Shown: positions 29,706 through 38,867, numbered from the stretch's first letter. The stretch is DNA of 64,000 nt from Pseudomonas sp. 7SR1 (GCF_900156465.1 NZ_LT707064.1:5347001-5411000), one strand, 5' to 3'. The notes: a model not told the origin generated them from the sequence alone. Numbers and translations: made by a program.

Positions 29706-30590
29706 TCAGGGCAGCAGCAGCCCTTGCTCGCGCTCGCACAGCTGCACCACGTAATCCCACAGCACCCGCAGGCGCACGGACTTGTGCAGTTCGCGACGGG
29801 TGCTGATCCAGTAGCTGCGGCGGATGGTTTCGTCGGGCAGCAAGGGCACCAGCATCGGATCGTCGCTGGCCATGTAGCACGGCAGCACCGCGATACCGAG
29901 CCCCGAACGCGCGGCCTGTTGCTGGGCGATGACGCTGGTGCTGTGGAACACCACCCGAGGGTTGCGGCAGAAGCTGTTGAGGAACATCAGCTCCTGGCTG
30001 AACAGCAGGTCGTCGACATAACCGATCCAGGCATGACGCCCCAGGTCTTCGCGACTGCGCAGCGGCGGCGAGCGATCCAGGTAGGCCTGACTGGCGTACA
30101 GCGCCAGGCTGTAGTCGGTGAGCTTGCGGGTCACCAGCAGATCGGCCGCCGGCCGTTCGAGGTGGATGCTGATTTCCGCTTCGCGGTTGAGAATGCTGAC
30201 GAACCGCGGCACCGCCACCAGCTCCACCTCCAGCCCCGGGTACCGCTGGAACAGGCTGTCCATGCGACTGGCCAGGAACATGATGCCCAGCCCTTCGGTC
30301 ACCCCCAGGCGGATCTTGCCCAGGGGCGCGCTGGACTGGGTGATGTCCTCCTGGGCCAGTAATGCCACGTTCTCCATGGCCTCGGCGTGCTTGAGCAACG
30401 TCTCGCCGGCCGGGGTCAGTTCATACCCCTGGGCGTGCTGGACGAACAGCGCGGTGCCCAGGCTCTTCTCGATGGCCTCGATATGCCGGGCCACCGTCGC
30501 GTGGGTGGTATTCAGGCGTCGCGCCGCCGTCAGCAGGCGGCCGCTGCGTTGCAGCTCCAGGAAATAGCGCAGGTCATTCCAGTCGAACAT
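29706..30590 (-). CDS. LysR-family regulator divergent from GMC oxidoreductase
   Basis: A 294-residue LysR protein with an N-terminal helix-turn-helix (MFDWNDLRYFLELQRSGRLL; TTHATVARHIEAIEKSLG) and an effector domain. It belongs to the subgroup that starts MFDWNDL. It faces the GMC oxidoreductase gene across 130 bp holding two direct repeats, so it most likely controls the oxidoreductase-transporter pair. Confidence 0.88.
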   Translation of the reverse strand: MFDWNDLRYFLELQRSGRLLTAARRLNTTHATVARHIEAIEKSLGTALFVQHAQGYELTPAGETLLKHAEAMENVALLAQEDITQSSAPLGKIRLGVTEGLGIMFLASRMDSLFQRYPGLEVELVAVPRFVSILNREAEISIHLERPAADLLVTRKLTDYSLALYASQAYLDRSPPLRSREDLGRHAWIGYVDDLLFSQELMFLNSFCRNPRVVFHSTSVIAQQQAARSGLGIAVLPCYMASDDPMLVPLLPDETIRRSYWISTRRELHKSVRLRVLWDYVVQLCEREQGLLLP

Positions 30591-30649
30591 GAACGCTCCA
30601 GGTCTCGATTGTGCGCAGCTGCTGTCTATAAACGCACAGCCACTGCTTA

Positions 30650-30680
30650 AAAACTAACATTCTTTTAACGAAAACTAACA
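30650..30680. promoter_or_regulatory. Direct repeats between the LysR gene and the GMC oxidoreductase gene
   Basis: AAAACTAACA occurs at 30650-30659 and 30671-30680, exactly 21 bp apart, in the AT-rich stretch between the divergent genes. A likely site for the LysR regulator or RNA polymerase; specific function is inference. Confidence 0.4.
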
Positions 30681-30720
30681 ACTAGGATGGGACCTACAAG
30701 AACAAAAAATGAGGTCGCGG

Positions 30721-32364
30721 ATGCAACCTGTCGTCGATGAATACGATTACGTGATCGTGGGCGCCGGCCCCGCCGGATGCCTGCTGGCCAACCGACTCTC
30801 GGCCAACCCGCAACACCGTGTGCTGCTGCTCGAAGCCGGCGCGCGCGACAACTACCCCTGGATCCACATCCCCGTGGGTTATCTGTTCTGCATTGGCAAC
30901 CCGCGCACCGACTGGTGCTTCAAGACCGAAGCCCAACCCGGCCTGCAAGGACGCGCCCTGAGCTATCCAAGAGGCAAGGTGCTGGGGGGCTGCTCCTCCA
31001 TCAACGGCATGATCTACATGCGTGGCCAGGCGGCGGACTACGATGGCTGGGCCGCCGAAGGCAATAGCGGCTGGGCCTGGAAAGATGTGCTGCCGCTGTT
31101 TCGGCAGAGCGAAAACCACTTCGCCGGCGACTCCGAACTGCACGGCGCCGCCGGTGAGTGGCGGGTCGAACGCCAGCGCCTGTCCTGGCCGATCCTCGAC
31201 GCCTTCCGCACCGCCGCCGAACAGAGCGGCATCCCCAACCTCGACGACTTCAATGGCGGCGACAATGAGGGCTGCGGTTATTTCCAGGTCAACCAGAAGG
31301 CCGGGGTCCGCTGGAACGCCGCCAAGGCCTTTCTCAAGCCAGTGCGTCAGCGCTCCAACCTCACGGTACTGACCGAAGTGGAAGTCGACCGCGTACTGCT
31401 TCGCGACGGGCGGGCCCATGCCGTCAGCGCCCGCTGGCAGGGCAAGGGCATGAATTACAAGGCGCGCCGGGAAATCGTGCTGTGCGCTGGCGCCGTGGGC
31501 TCTCCGGCGATTCTGCAACGCTCGGGGATCGGCCCGCGCAACCTGTTGCAGCGGCTGGGCATCGGCGTGGTCCATGAACTGCCCGGCGTGGGTGGCAACC
31601 TGCAGGATCACCTGCAACTGCGGTTGATCTATCAGCTGGAAAACGCCCGCACCCTGAACCAGATCGCCGGCACGTTGTGGGGCAAGATGGGCATGGGCCT
31701 GCGCTATCTCTATGACCGCAGCGGCCCCTTGTCCATGGCTCCCAGCCAATTGGGCGCGTTTGCCCGTTCAGGGCCGGAACAGACCTCGGCCAACCTTGAA
31801 TATCACGTTCAACCGTTGTCCCTGGAGCGTTTCGGGGAGCCGCTGCACACGTTCCCGGCCTTCACCGCTTCGGTCTGCGACCTGCGCCCGCAAAGCCGTG
31901 GTCGGGTGGATATCCGTTCGGCCGACCCGCGCGAAGCCCCGGTGATCCAACCCAACTACCTGAGCCACCCGCAAGACCTGCGGGTCGCCGCCGACGCCAT
32001 TCGCCTGACCCGCCGTATCGTCGCCGCCCCTGCCCTGCAAGGTTTCAAACCCAAGGAATATCTGCCGGGGCCCAACCTGCAGACGGAAGAAGAACTGCAC
32101 CAGGCCGCCGCCCGTATCGGCACGACGATCTTCCATCCGGTGGGTACCTGCCGCATGGGCCATGACCAGGACGCGGTGGTGGATGCACAGTTGCAGGTTC
32201 ATGGCATCGCCGGACTGCGCGTCGCCGACGCCTCGATCATGCCGCGCATCACCTCGGGCAATACCTGCTCGCCGACCCTGATGATCGCCGAGAAGGCGGC
32301 GCAGATGATGCTCAACCCGGCCACGAGGAACATCAGCACCCAAGAAGAACCTGTCACGGCCTGA
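30721..32364 (+). CDS. GMC-family FAD oxidoreductase (choline/alcohol dehydrogenase-like)
   Basis: A 547-residue GMC flavoprotein. It has the N-terminal FAD-binding DYVIVGAGPAGCLLANRLS, the GMC signature PRGKVLGGCSSINGMIYMRG, and the catalytic His in TIFHPVGTCRMG with the Asn-containing ITSGNTCSPTLMIAEKAAQ near the C-terminus. The start at 30721 has GAGG seven bases upstream; the ATG twelve bases earlier has no ribosome binding site. There is no signal peptide, so it is cytoplasmic or membrane-associated. Substrate unknown; GMC members of this size oxidise alcohols, polyethylene glycols or choline. Followed by an MHS transporter. Confidence 0.88.
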   Translation: MQPVVDEYDYVIVGAGPAGCLLANRLSANPQHRVLLLEAGARDNYPWIHIPVGYLFCIGNPRTDWCFKTEAQPGLQGRALSYPRGKVLGGCSSINGMIYMRGQAADYDGWAAEGNSGWAWKDVLPLFRQSENHFAGDSELHGAAGEWRVERQRLSWPILDAFRTAAEQSGIPNLDDFNGGDNEGCGYFQVNQKAGVRWNAAKAFLKPVRQRSNLTVLTEVEVDRVLLRDGRAHAVSARWQGKGMNYKARREIVLCAGAVGSPAILQRSGIGPRNLLQRLGIGVVHELPGVGGNLQDHLQLRLIYQLENARTLNQIAGTLWGKMGMGLRYLYDRSGPLSMAPSQLGAFARSGPEQTSANLEYHVQPLSLERFGEPLHTFPAFTASVCDLRPQSRGRVDIRSADPREAPVIQPNYLSHPQDLRVAADAIRLTRRIVAAPALQGFKPKEYLPGPNLQTEEELHQAAARIGTTIFHPVGTCRMGHDQDAVVDAQLQVHGIAGLRVADASIMPRITSGNTCSPTLMIAEKAAQMMLNPATRNISTQEEPVTA

Positions 32365-32484
32365 AGAACAGGTCACTCTCCAACCAGCGGGGTGAGTCGA
32401 TCCAAGAAGGTGTGTCAAACCAGGAGACGCCAACCCGGCGTCGACAGTGGAACAACAAAAACAATCACTGTGAGGGATACCGAT

Positions 32485-34107
32485 ATGTCTGAGCATGTTC
32501 AGCCCCTGGAAGCCACGCGCAGCGTCGGCACCAGCCAGGAAACCCAGAAGGTCATCTTCGCCTCGTCCCTGGGGACGGTGTTCGAGTGGTACGACTTTTT
32601 CCTCTACGGCGCCCTCGCGGCGGTGATCAGCAAGCAGTTCTTCGCCGGCGTCAACGACACCACGGCATTCATCTTCGCCCTGATGGCATTCGCCGCCGGT
32701 TTCATCGTGCGGCCGTTCGGTGCCTTGGTGTTCGGGCGGCTGGGGGACATGATCGGACGCAAGTACACCTTCCTGGCCACCATCGTCCTCATGGGCGTGG
32801 CGACCTTCTGTGTCGGCCTGTTGCCCAACTACGCCAGCATCGGCATCGCCGCGCCGATCATCCTGGTGGTGTTGCGCATGCTGCAGGGCCTGGCCCTGGG
32901 CGGTGAATATGGCGGAGCGGCCACGTATGTCGCCGAGCACGCCCCCATAGGCAAGCGCGGCTTCCACACCAGCTGGATCCAGTCCACGGCCACCCTCGGT
33001 CTGTTGCTTTCCTTGCTGGTGGTGCTGGGCTGCCGTTATTTCACTGGCGACCAGTTCGAGGTCTGGGGCTGGCGCATTCCGTTCCTGCTGTCGATCGTGC
33101 TGCTGGGCATTTCCACCTGGATCCGCCTGAGCCTGCATGAGTCGCCGGCATTCCTGAAAATGAAAGAGGAAGGCAAGTGCTGCAAGGCCCCCATCCGTGA
33201 GTCCTTCGGCAAATGGGAAAACCTCAAGGTGGTGCTGATCGCCCTGTTCAGCATCAACGCCGGGCAAGCAGTCACCTTCTACGCGGCGCAGTTCTACGTG
33301 CTGTTCTTCCTGACCCAGTTCCTGAAGATGGACCCGGCCCTGGCCAACAGCCTGCTGATCGTCAGCGTGGTGATCGGCGCACCATTCTTCATCTTCTTCG
33401 GCTGGCTGTCGGACAAGGTCGGGCGCAAGCCCGTGCTGATGGTCGGCCTGCTCCTGGCCACGGCACTGTATTTCCCGATTTTCAAGACCCTGGCCCACTA
33501 CGCCAACCCGGCCATCGACCTGGCGAGCCGCCAGGCGCCGATCACGGTGGTGGCCGACCCGGCGACCTGTACCTTTCAATTCGACCCGGTGGGCAAGGCG
33601 CGCTTCGACAGCCCCTGCGACAAGGTCAAGACGTTCCTGGTCAAGCAGGGGCTGCCCTACAGCAGCGTGTCGGCGCCGGCCGGCAGCAACGTGCAGGTCA
33701 GCGTCGGCGACGTGAAACTCGAAGGCTTCGACGAGTCCGCGCTGCGGGCAGCGGTGACCCTGGCAGGCTACCCACAACAAGCCGATGCCCAGCAGATCAA
33801 CCGGACCATGATCGTGGTGCTGATCGTGGCGCTGATCATCATTTCAGCGATGTGCTACGGCCCGTTGGCGGCGCTGATGGTCGAACTGTTTCCCACCCGT
33901 ATCCGCTACACCTCCATGTCGCTGCCCTACCACATCGGCAACGGCTGGTTCGGCGGCTTCCTGCCCACCGTGTCGTTCGCCCTGGTGGTCTATACCGGCG
34001 ATATCTTCTATGGGCTGTGGTACCCGGTGGTGATCACCGGGGTCAGCCTGGTGGTGGGCATGCTCTGCCTGCGGGAAACCAGAAACGTGGACCTGGATAA
34101 AAACTGA
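32485..34107 (+). CDS. MHS-family MFS transporter with a large extracytoplasmic insert
   Basis: A 540-residue metabolite:H+ symporter relative. The MHS signatures FEWYDFFLYG and RPFGALVFGRLGDMIGRK, and RMLQGLALGGEYGGAATYVAEHA, are clear. Between the transmembrane segment ending VGLLLATALYFPIF (about residue 335) and the one starting RTMIVVLIVALIIIS (about 440) is a soluble region of about 100 residues (TVVADPATCTFQFDPVGKAR ... CDK ... SSVSAPAGSNVQVSVGDVKL) absent from standard MHS proteins such as ProP. It holds two Cys residues. The start at 32485 follows GAGGG. It probably carries the substrate of the preceding oxidoreductase. Confidence 0.88.
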   Translation: MSEHVQPLEATRSVGTSQETQKVIFASSLGTVFEWYDFFLYGALAAVISKQFFAGVNDTTAFIFALMAFAAGFIVRPFGALVFGRLGDMIGRKYTFLATIVLMGVATFCVGLLPNYASIGIAAPIILVVLRMLQGLALGGEYGGAATYVAEHAPIGKRGFHTSWIQSTATLGLLLSLLVVLGCRYFTGDQFEVWGWRIPFLLSIVLLGISTWIRLSLHESPAFLKMKEEGKCCKAPIRESFGKWENLKVVLIALFSINAGQAVTFYAAQFYVLFFLTQFLKMDPALANSLLIVSVVIGAPFFIFFGWLSDKVGRKPVLMVGLLLATALYFPIFKTLAHYANPAIDLASRQAPITVVADPATCTFQFDPVGKARFDSPCDKVKTFLVKQGLPYSSVSAPAGSNVQVSVGDVKLEGFDESALRAAVTLAGYPQQADAQQINRTMIVVLIVALIIISAMCYGPLAALMVELFPTRIRYTSMSLPYHIGNGWFGGFLPTVSFALVVYTGDIFYGLWYPVVITGVSLVVGMLCLRETRNVDLDKN

Positions 34108-34149
34108 AGACAGCGTCCCGTGGCGGGGGGCCAGGCCCCTCGCCGTCCA

Positions 34150-34557
34150 TCAGTGGACCTGGCGATTCTTCACCGTGCTTTCCACCAGGTCCAGCATCTG
34201 CCCCAGGGCCCAGGGCTTGGCGATGAAGGAGGCGTGGTGCTTGATCCCGGCACTTTCCGGCGTTTCGTAGCCCGACATGATCAGCAGCGGAATCTGCGGC
34301 CAGCGGTCCCCGGTCATGTTGGCCAGGTCCGCGCCGTCGATCGTGCCGGGCATGGTGATATCGGTGAGCAGCAGGTCCACGTAGTCGGCACTCTGCTCAA
34401 GAAACGTCAACGCCGAATCGGCGCTTTCCCGAGGCTCCACCACAAACCCTTCGTCCTCCAGTATTTCGCACAGGAACTCCAGGATCGTCGGATCATCTTC
34501 AACAACAAGAATCAAACGTGTGGTCGCCTGTCCGTTGCCGTTTGGCATCGAATTCAT
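34150..34557 (-). CDS. Single-domain response regulator (receiver only)
   Basis: A 135-residue protein with one CheY-like receiver: LILVVEDDPTILEFLCEILE at the start, phospho-acceptor Asp66 in LLLTDITMPG, and the conserved Lys in FIAKPWAL. There is no output domain. The receiver motif closely resembles that at the C-terminus of the hybrid kinase at 15959, so it may act in a similar phosphorelay, but no kinase is adjacent. The start is the ATG at 34557 (MNSMPNGNGQ), with GGGAG upstream. Confidence 0.87.
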   Translation of the reverse strand: MNSMPNGNGQATTRLILVVEDDPTILEFLCEILEDEGFVVEPRESADSALTFLEQSADYVDLLLTDITMPGTIDGADLANMTGDRWPQIPLLIMSGYETPESAGIKHHASFIAKPWALGQMLDLVESTVKNRQVH

Positions 34558-34700
34558 GTGATTGACTCTCCCTGCCGTCGGTTTTTTTGCGGTTTTGACC
34601 GCTCTGCAAGTTATGAACTGCACCTTTCACATAAATTCATTCTGCTTGCGAATGGGCCGCTGAACGTCGTGCCAGACGCTCTTTTGCAACGCAGCGCAAC

Positions 34701-34730
34701 GTTTTATCTGTATATGCATACAGATAAAAC
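34701..34730. promoter_or_regulatory. SOS (LexA1-type) box upstream of topB
   Basis: The core CTGTATATGCATACAG (34708-34723) is a perfect CTGT-N8-ACAG LexA box. It is set in a larger palindrome with 13-bp arms (GTTTTATCTGTAT / ATACAGATAAAAC, four-base centre). It lies 72 bp upstream of the topB ATG. No T-run follows it, so it is not a terminator. Confidence 0.75.
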
Positions 34731-34794
34731 TTGCCCCCGGAGCAATCCCTGACCATGCTACAGCTCCCAGCAGAACTGTTCGGAAAAGGGCGAC

Positions 34795-36741
34795 ATGCAG
34801 CTGTACCTCTGTGAGAAACCATCCCAGGCCAAGGACATCGCCGCCGTGCTCGGCGCCAGGCGACGCGGCGATGGCTGCTGGCTGGGCACGGGCATCACCG
34901 TGACCTGGTGCATCGGCCACCTGCTGGAGACCGCCCCGCCCGATGCCTACGATGCCCGCTACAAGCGCTGGGTGCTGGCCGACCTGCCCATCGTGCCGGG
35001 GCAATGGAAAATGACCGTCAAGCCGAAGACCGCGAGCCAGTTCAAGGCGGTCAAGCGCTTACTGGGTGAAGCCAGTGAACTGGTGATCGCCACCGACGCC
35101 GACCGGGAAGGCGAAATGATCGCCCGGGAACTGGTGGAGCATTGCCGCTATCGCGGGCCGATCAAGCGCCTGTGGCTATCGGCCCTGGACGAAGCCTCGA
35201 TCCGCAAGGCCCTGGCTGCCCTCAAGCCGGGGGCCGAAACCTTCAACCTGTATCATTCGGCGCTGGGCCGCTCCCGGGCCGACTGGCTGATCGGCATGAA
35301 CATGAGTCGCCTGTTCACCTTGCTGGGACGCCAGTCCGGCTATCAGGGCGTGTTGCCGGTGGGGCGCGTGCAGACGCCCACCCTGCGACTGGTGGTGGAT
35401 CGCGACCGCAGCATCGCCGATTTCGTACCGGTGGCCTATTGGGCCATCGACGTTCAACTGCGTCATGCCGGCACCGTGTTCACCGCTCAGTGGCGCGCCG
35501 ATGCGGCTGCCTGCGACGACCAGGAGCGATGCCTGAACCAGGCCATCGCCCGTGATGCCGCCCAGGCCATGGACAATGCCGACACCGCCCTGGTGACCCA
35601 GGTGCGCACCGAACGCCTGCGCGAAGCGGCACCGCTGCCATTCGACCTGGGCACCCTCCAGGAAGTCTGTTCGAAGAAGCTCGGCCTCGGCGCCCAGGAA
35701 ACCCTGGACATCGCCCAGGCCCTCTACGAAACCTACAAGGTCATCACCTATCCTCGCAGCGATTGCGGCTACCTGCCCTTGAGCCAGCACAGCGAAGCAC
35801 CGGCCATCCTGGCCGCCCTCGCCCAGGCCGACCCGGGTCTCGCGCCACTGCGCGAGCACCTGCAACCGCAACGCAGGTCCCGGGCCTGGAACGATGCCAA
35901 GGTCAGCGCCCACCACGGCATCATTCCCACCGCTGCCGCGAAGAACCTCGACAAGCTCGCTGGCAAGCAGCGAGCCGTCTATACGCTGATTCGCGCGCGC
36001 TACCTGGCGCAGTTCCTGCCCAACCATGAATACGACCGCACCCAGGCCGATTTCGATTGCGCCGGCCAGGCATTGCGCGCCGTGGGCAAGCAGATCGTCG
36101 AGCCCGGCTGGAAACGTGCCCTGCCCGAGACCCTGGCTCCTGCACGAGGCCGGGAGGCCCCGGCACCGCAAACCCTGCCGGCCTTGATCGAAGGCCATGA
36201 TTGCGCCGTGGAGCAAGTGACGCTCAAGGACCTGTGGACCCAGCCGCCCAAGCCGTTCACCGAGGGCGACCTGATCAAGGCCATGAAAAACGTCGCCAGG
36301 CTGGTGGACGATCCGCTGCTCAAGCAGAAACTCAAGGACACCACCGGCATCGGTACCGAAGCGACCCGGGCCTCGATCATCCAGGGCCTGCTCGACCGTG
36401 GCTACCTGGTCAAGAACGGCAAGGCATTGTCCGCCACCCCGGCGGCCTTCAGCCTGATCGACGCCGTGCCCCGCGCCATTGCCGACCCAGGCACCACCGC
36501 CATCTGGGAACAGGCACTGGACATGGTGCAGAGCGGGGAAATGAGCCTGGAAGAATTCGTCACCCGCCAGGCCGCCTGGATGAGCAAGCACATCGCTCGC
36601 TGCCAGGGCATGAGCCTGGCCATCAGCGGTCCGGCCAGCCCCGCCGGTCGTGGCGCAGCGCCATGGAAAAACAAACGCAAGACGGCCAAGCGCAAGGCCG
36701 CCGGCGCGCCGCGCAAAGCGACAAAAGCCAAGGCGACCTGA
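34795..36741 (+). CDS. topB: DNA topoisomerase III
   Basis: A 648-residue type IA topoisomerase. The Toprim domain opens the protein (MQLYLCEKPSQAKDIAAVLG; the acidic cluster ATDADREGE), and the catalytic Tyr319 is in VITYPRSD. KTDGIGTEATRA-type sequence (TTGIGTEATRASII) is present. The C-terminus is a basic tail (GAAPWKNKRKTAKRKAAGAP onward) likely to bind DNA; there are no zinc-finger Cys clusters. The ATG at 34795 gives a length normal for the family. It probably decatenates and removes recombination intermediates. An SOS box precedes it. Confidence 0.95.
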   Translation: MQLYLCEKPSQAKDIAAVLGARRRGDGCWLGTGITVTWCIGHLLETAPPDAYDARYKRWVLADLPIVPGQWKMTVKPKTASQFKAVKRLLGEASELVIATDADREGEMIARELVEHCRYRGPIKRLWLSALDEASIRKALAALKPGAETFNLYHSALGRSRADWLIGMNMSRLFTLLGRQSGYQGVLPVGRVQTPTLRLVVDRDRSIADFVPVAYWAIDVQLRHAGTVFTAQWRADAAACDDQERCLNQAIARDAAQAMDNADTALVTQVRTERLREAAPLPFDLGTLQEVCSKKLGLGAQETLDIAQALYETYKVITYPRSDCGYLPLSQHSEAPAILAALAQADPGLAPLREHLQPQRRSRAWNDAKVSAHHGIIPTAAAKNLDKLAGKQRAVYTLIRARYLAQFLPNHEYDRTQADFDCAGQALRAVGKQIVEPGWKRALPETLAPARGREAPAPQTLPALIEGHDCAVEQVTLKDLWTQPPKPFTEGDLIKAMKNVARLVDDPLLKQKLKDTTGIGTEATRASIIQGLLDRGYLVKNGKALSATPAAFSLIDAVPRAIADPGTTAIWEQALDMVQSGEMSLEEFVTRQAAWMSKHIARCQGMSLAISGPASPAGRGAAPWKNKRKTAKRKAAGAPRKATKAKAT

Positions 36742-36781
36742 GCCTGTCGGAGTCAATCGGGTGCCCTGCCAGACACCGAAC

Positions 36782-36909
36782 CTGCCACGAGGGGATCTAT
36801 TCCCCGCCGGGTTGCAAAGCAACCCCAATCCAGCTGCCTGCGTGTATCAGATAACCTCACCCACCATTCGGGCCGCTTCGCGCCCCAGCGGGATGAATGC
36901 CCGCGCCAC
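36782..36909. repeat. REPIN-type pair, second copy of the TGTGGC class
   Basis: Left unit contains the hairpins GGGGATCTATTCCCC (36791-36805) and GGGTTGCAAAGCAACCC (36809-36825). The right unit (about 36862-36909), inverted, reads CTGTGGCGCGGGCATTCATC on the minus strand. It is the same family as the repeat at 29576-29693. Confidence 0.65.
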
Positions 36910-36968
36910 AGAAAACACAGCCGTGCTGCCAGTCATTTTTCATAGCCAAACCGTTTTGTCCGACAATA

Positions 36969-36994
36969 TGTAGTGACCAAAAATAATCACTACA
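36969..36994. promoter_or_regulatory. Perfect inverted repeat, candidate operator
   Basis: TGTAGTGA and TCACTACA arms separated by ten AT-rich bases. It lies about 430 bp before the gene at 37426 in an otherwise empty region. No regulator can be assigned. Confidence 0.3.
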
Positions 36995-37425
36995 AAACCG
37001 TTGACGACGTCGATTTGCCCTTGCATGATGCAGACGTCTCCCCGATCGGGAGTACAGGTAACCGTTTGAGCAAGCTCGTCTGACCGCCGAGCTGTTTTTT
37101 GGATAAGGGACTGCCCACAAGGCAGATTGAAGGTGCTGACCTGGCATGACCGTCCGGAAACAAGGACGAGAAACGCTGGCGAAGATCCTCATGACGCGCG
37201 GGTCGACCCTCGAAAGTTGACGATGCCTGACAGGTTCTTCGCTGTTTCTCTTCGTTGTAGCGCATTTGCGTAGCAGCCCTTCGATAGCACTACACAGCCG
37301 TTCCGCGCCGCCGCCGAAGTTCGACGCAAGGACGCTGACGGCCTGGTTTCGGTACCTGAGTTACCGAATAGCGAAGTTTTTGCGAACCACCAGACAGATC
37401 AACCAAATGGTCAAGGGGCTTACAC

Positions 37426-37755
37426 ATGAATCTGAACAATCAACCATCTATTGATGAACTGGCTCGCATGTTCGCTGCACACAAGGACACCCTCGACAGC
37501 CATATCCTGTGGATCAGCAAGACTGGCCAGGTGCATATGGATTGCCTGTCGCCGTACACCCAGGAAGACGAGTTCGAAAAGAACACGCAAGACCTGTGTG
37601 CCCGGTTGAAGATGTACCGCCGCGGACAAGGCTACGTCGGCAAGAAGGCCGCAGCCGACAAGGACTACATCGGTCGCGTGCTGCAAACGCTGACCCAGGC
37701 CTGGCAGGCGGTGCAGAATACTTCGCAGGTCCAGGTCATCGACCGCCTCTACTGA
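37426..37755 (+). CDS. Conserved-type hypothetical protein, 109 residues
   Basis: A soluble 109-residue protein (MNLNNQPSIDELARMFAAHK and onward) with good codon use, no signal and no membrane segment. An AAGGGG ribosome binding site lies upstream of the ATG at 37426, and a strong terminator follows. I do not recognise a family. A similar small gene lies next to glsA in other Pseudomonas, as far as I can recall, so the pairing may be conserved. Confidence 0.75.
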   Translation: MNLNNQPSIDELARMFAAHKDTLDSHILWISKTGQVHMDCLSPYTQEDEFEKNTQDLCARLKMYRRGQGYVGKKAAADKDYIGRVLQTLTQAWQAVQNTSQVQVIDRLY

Positions 37756-37765
37756 TCGCAGCTGA

Positions 37766-37806
37766 ATAAAAAAGGGCCCGTTTCTATCCGAAACGGGCCC
37801 TTTTTC
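37766..37806. terminator. Bidirectional terminator between the 109-residue gene and glsA
   Basis: AAAAAA, AAGGGCCCGTTTC/GAAACGGGCCCTT arms with a TATCC-type loop, then TTTTT. The genes on both sides converge on it. Confidence 0.9.
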
Positions 37807-37815
37807 GTACAAACC

Positions 37816-38724
37816 CTAGAACACCGACCAGCCGATCCGCTGGCTGAGCAGCTCCAGCGCCGCCATGCCGGCCAGGGAGTTGCCGGCGACATTGAGTTCG
37901 GGGGACCAGACGCACACGGTGAAACGCCCTGGCACCACCGCCACGATCCCACCGCCCACCCCGCTCTTGCCCGGCAGACCGACGCGGTAGGCAAAATTCC
38001 CGGCTTCGTCGTACAGCCCGCTGGTGGCCATGATGGAGTTGACCTGCTGGGTCTGGCGGGCGCTGAGGATCTGCTCGCCGCTGTGCTTGCAGAAGCCGTC
38101 ATTGGCCAGGAAACAGAACGCCCGGGCCAGGTCGATGCAGTTCATCCGCAACGCACAATGACTGAAATAGCTGCGCAGCACTGCCTCCACGTCGTTATGG
38201 AAATTGCCGAACGATTGCATCAGGTAGGCCATCGCCGCGTTGCGGGCGCGATGCTGGTATTCCGATTCGGCGACCTTGCCATCCACCATCACATTGGGAT
38301 TGCCCGACAGGCGCCGTACGAAGTCGCGCATCGACAAGGCCGGGGCGGCAAACCGCGACTGGTTGATGTCGCAGATCACCAGGGCACCGGCGTTGATGAA
38401 CGGGTTGCGTGGGCGGCCCCGTTCGAACTCCAGCTGCACCAGGGAATTGAACGGCTGGCCGGACGGCTCATGACCCAGGCGTTCCCAGATCGCTTCACCG
38501 GAGTGCTGGATGGCCTGCACCAGGCTGAAAACCTTGGAAATACTCTGCACCGAAAACGGCGTTTCGGCGTCGCCTGCGCAATACATCTCGCCATCGTTGC
38601 CATACACGGCAATGCCCAATTGATTGGCAGGCACAGTGCCCAGGGCCGGAATGTAGTCGGCCACCTTGCCCTGACCGATCAGGGGGCGAACCGCATCGAG
38701 GATCTCGTTCAACAATGCTTGCAT
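37816..38724 (-). CDS. glsA: Glutaminase (serine-dependent, beta-lactamase-like fold)
   Basis: A 302-residue glutaminase that hydrolyses L-glutamine to glutamate and ammonia. The catalytic SxxK motif is SISK at residues 61-64 ([16 protein letters not shown]). The conserved NPFINAGAL and GKSGVGGGI motifs of the family are present. The length equals that of E. coli glutaminases. The ATG at 38724 is the obvious start. Confidence 0.95.
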   Translation of the reverse strand: MQALLNEILDAVRPLIGQGKVADYIPALGTVPANQLGIAVYGNDGEMYCAGDAETPFSVQSISKVFSLVQAIQHSGEAIWERLGHEPSGQPFNSLVQLEFERGRPRNPFINAGALVICDINQSRFAAPALSMRDFVRRLSGNPNVMVDGKVAESEYQHRARNAAMAYLMQSFGNFHNDVEAVLRSYFSHCALRMNCIDLARAFCFLANDGFCKHSGEQILSARQTQQVNSIMATSGLYDEAGNFAYRVGLPGKSGVGGGIVAVVPGRFTVCVWSPELNVAGNSLAGMAALELLSQRIGWSVF

Positions 38725-38867
38725 GGGTGCGGGGGTCCAGTCATTCCCCGTTCGAGTGCGGGGATACAGACCCTAGACGTCGACAAGCGGGATCAGAGCA
38801 CACCGGCCTTGAATCGGCCGCTCGATCGGGCGGTCTATAGTGAAGGATCAACCTGCAGGAGTACACG

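Larger units (their letters stand above)
36742..37425. other. 684-bp intergenic region: REPIN, inverted repeat, no gene
   Basis: Between topB and the 109-residue gene I see no believable protein. It holds a REPIN-class pair (36782-36909), a palindrome TGTAGTGA-N10-TCACTACA (36969-36994), and about 400 bp of mixed-composition sequence upstream of the next gene. The length could hide an sRNA or a long 5' leader; I cannot show one. Confidence 0.5.

Noticed and set aside
34701..34730. Palindrome read as a transcription terminator
   Set aside because: No T-run on either side; the CTGT-N8-ACAG core fits a LexA box better.
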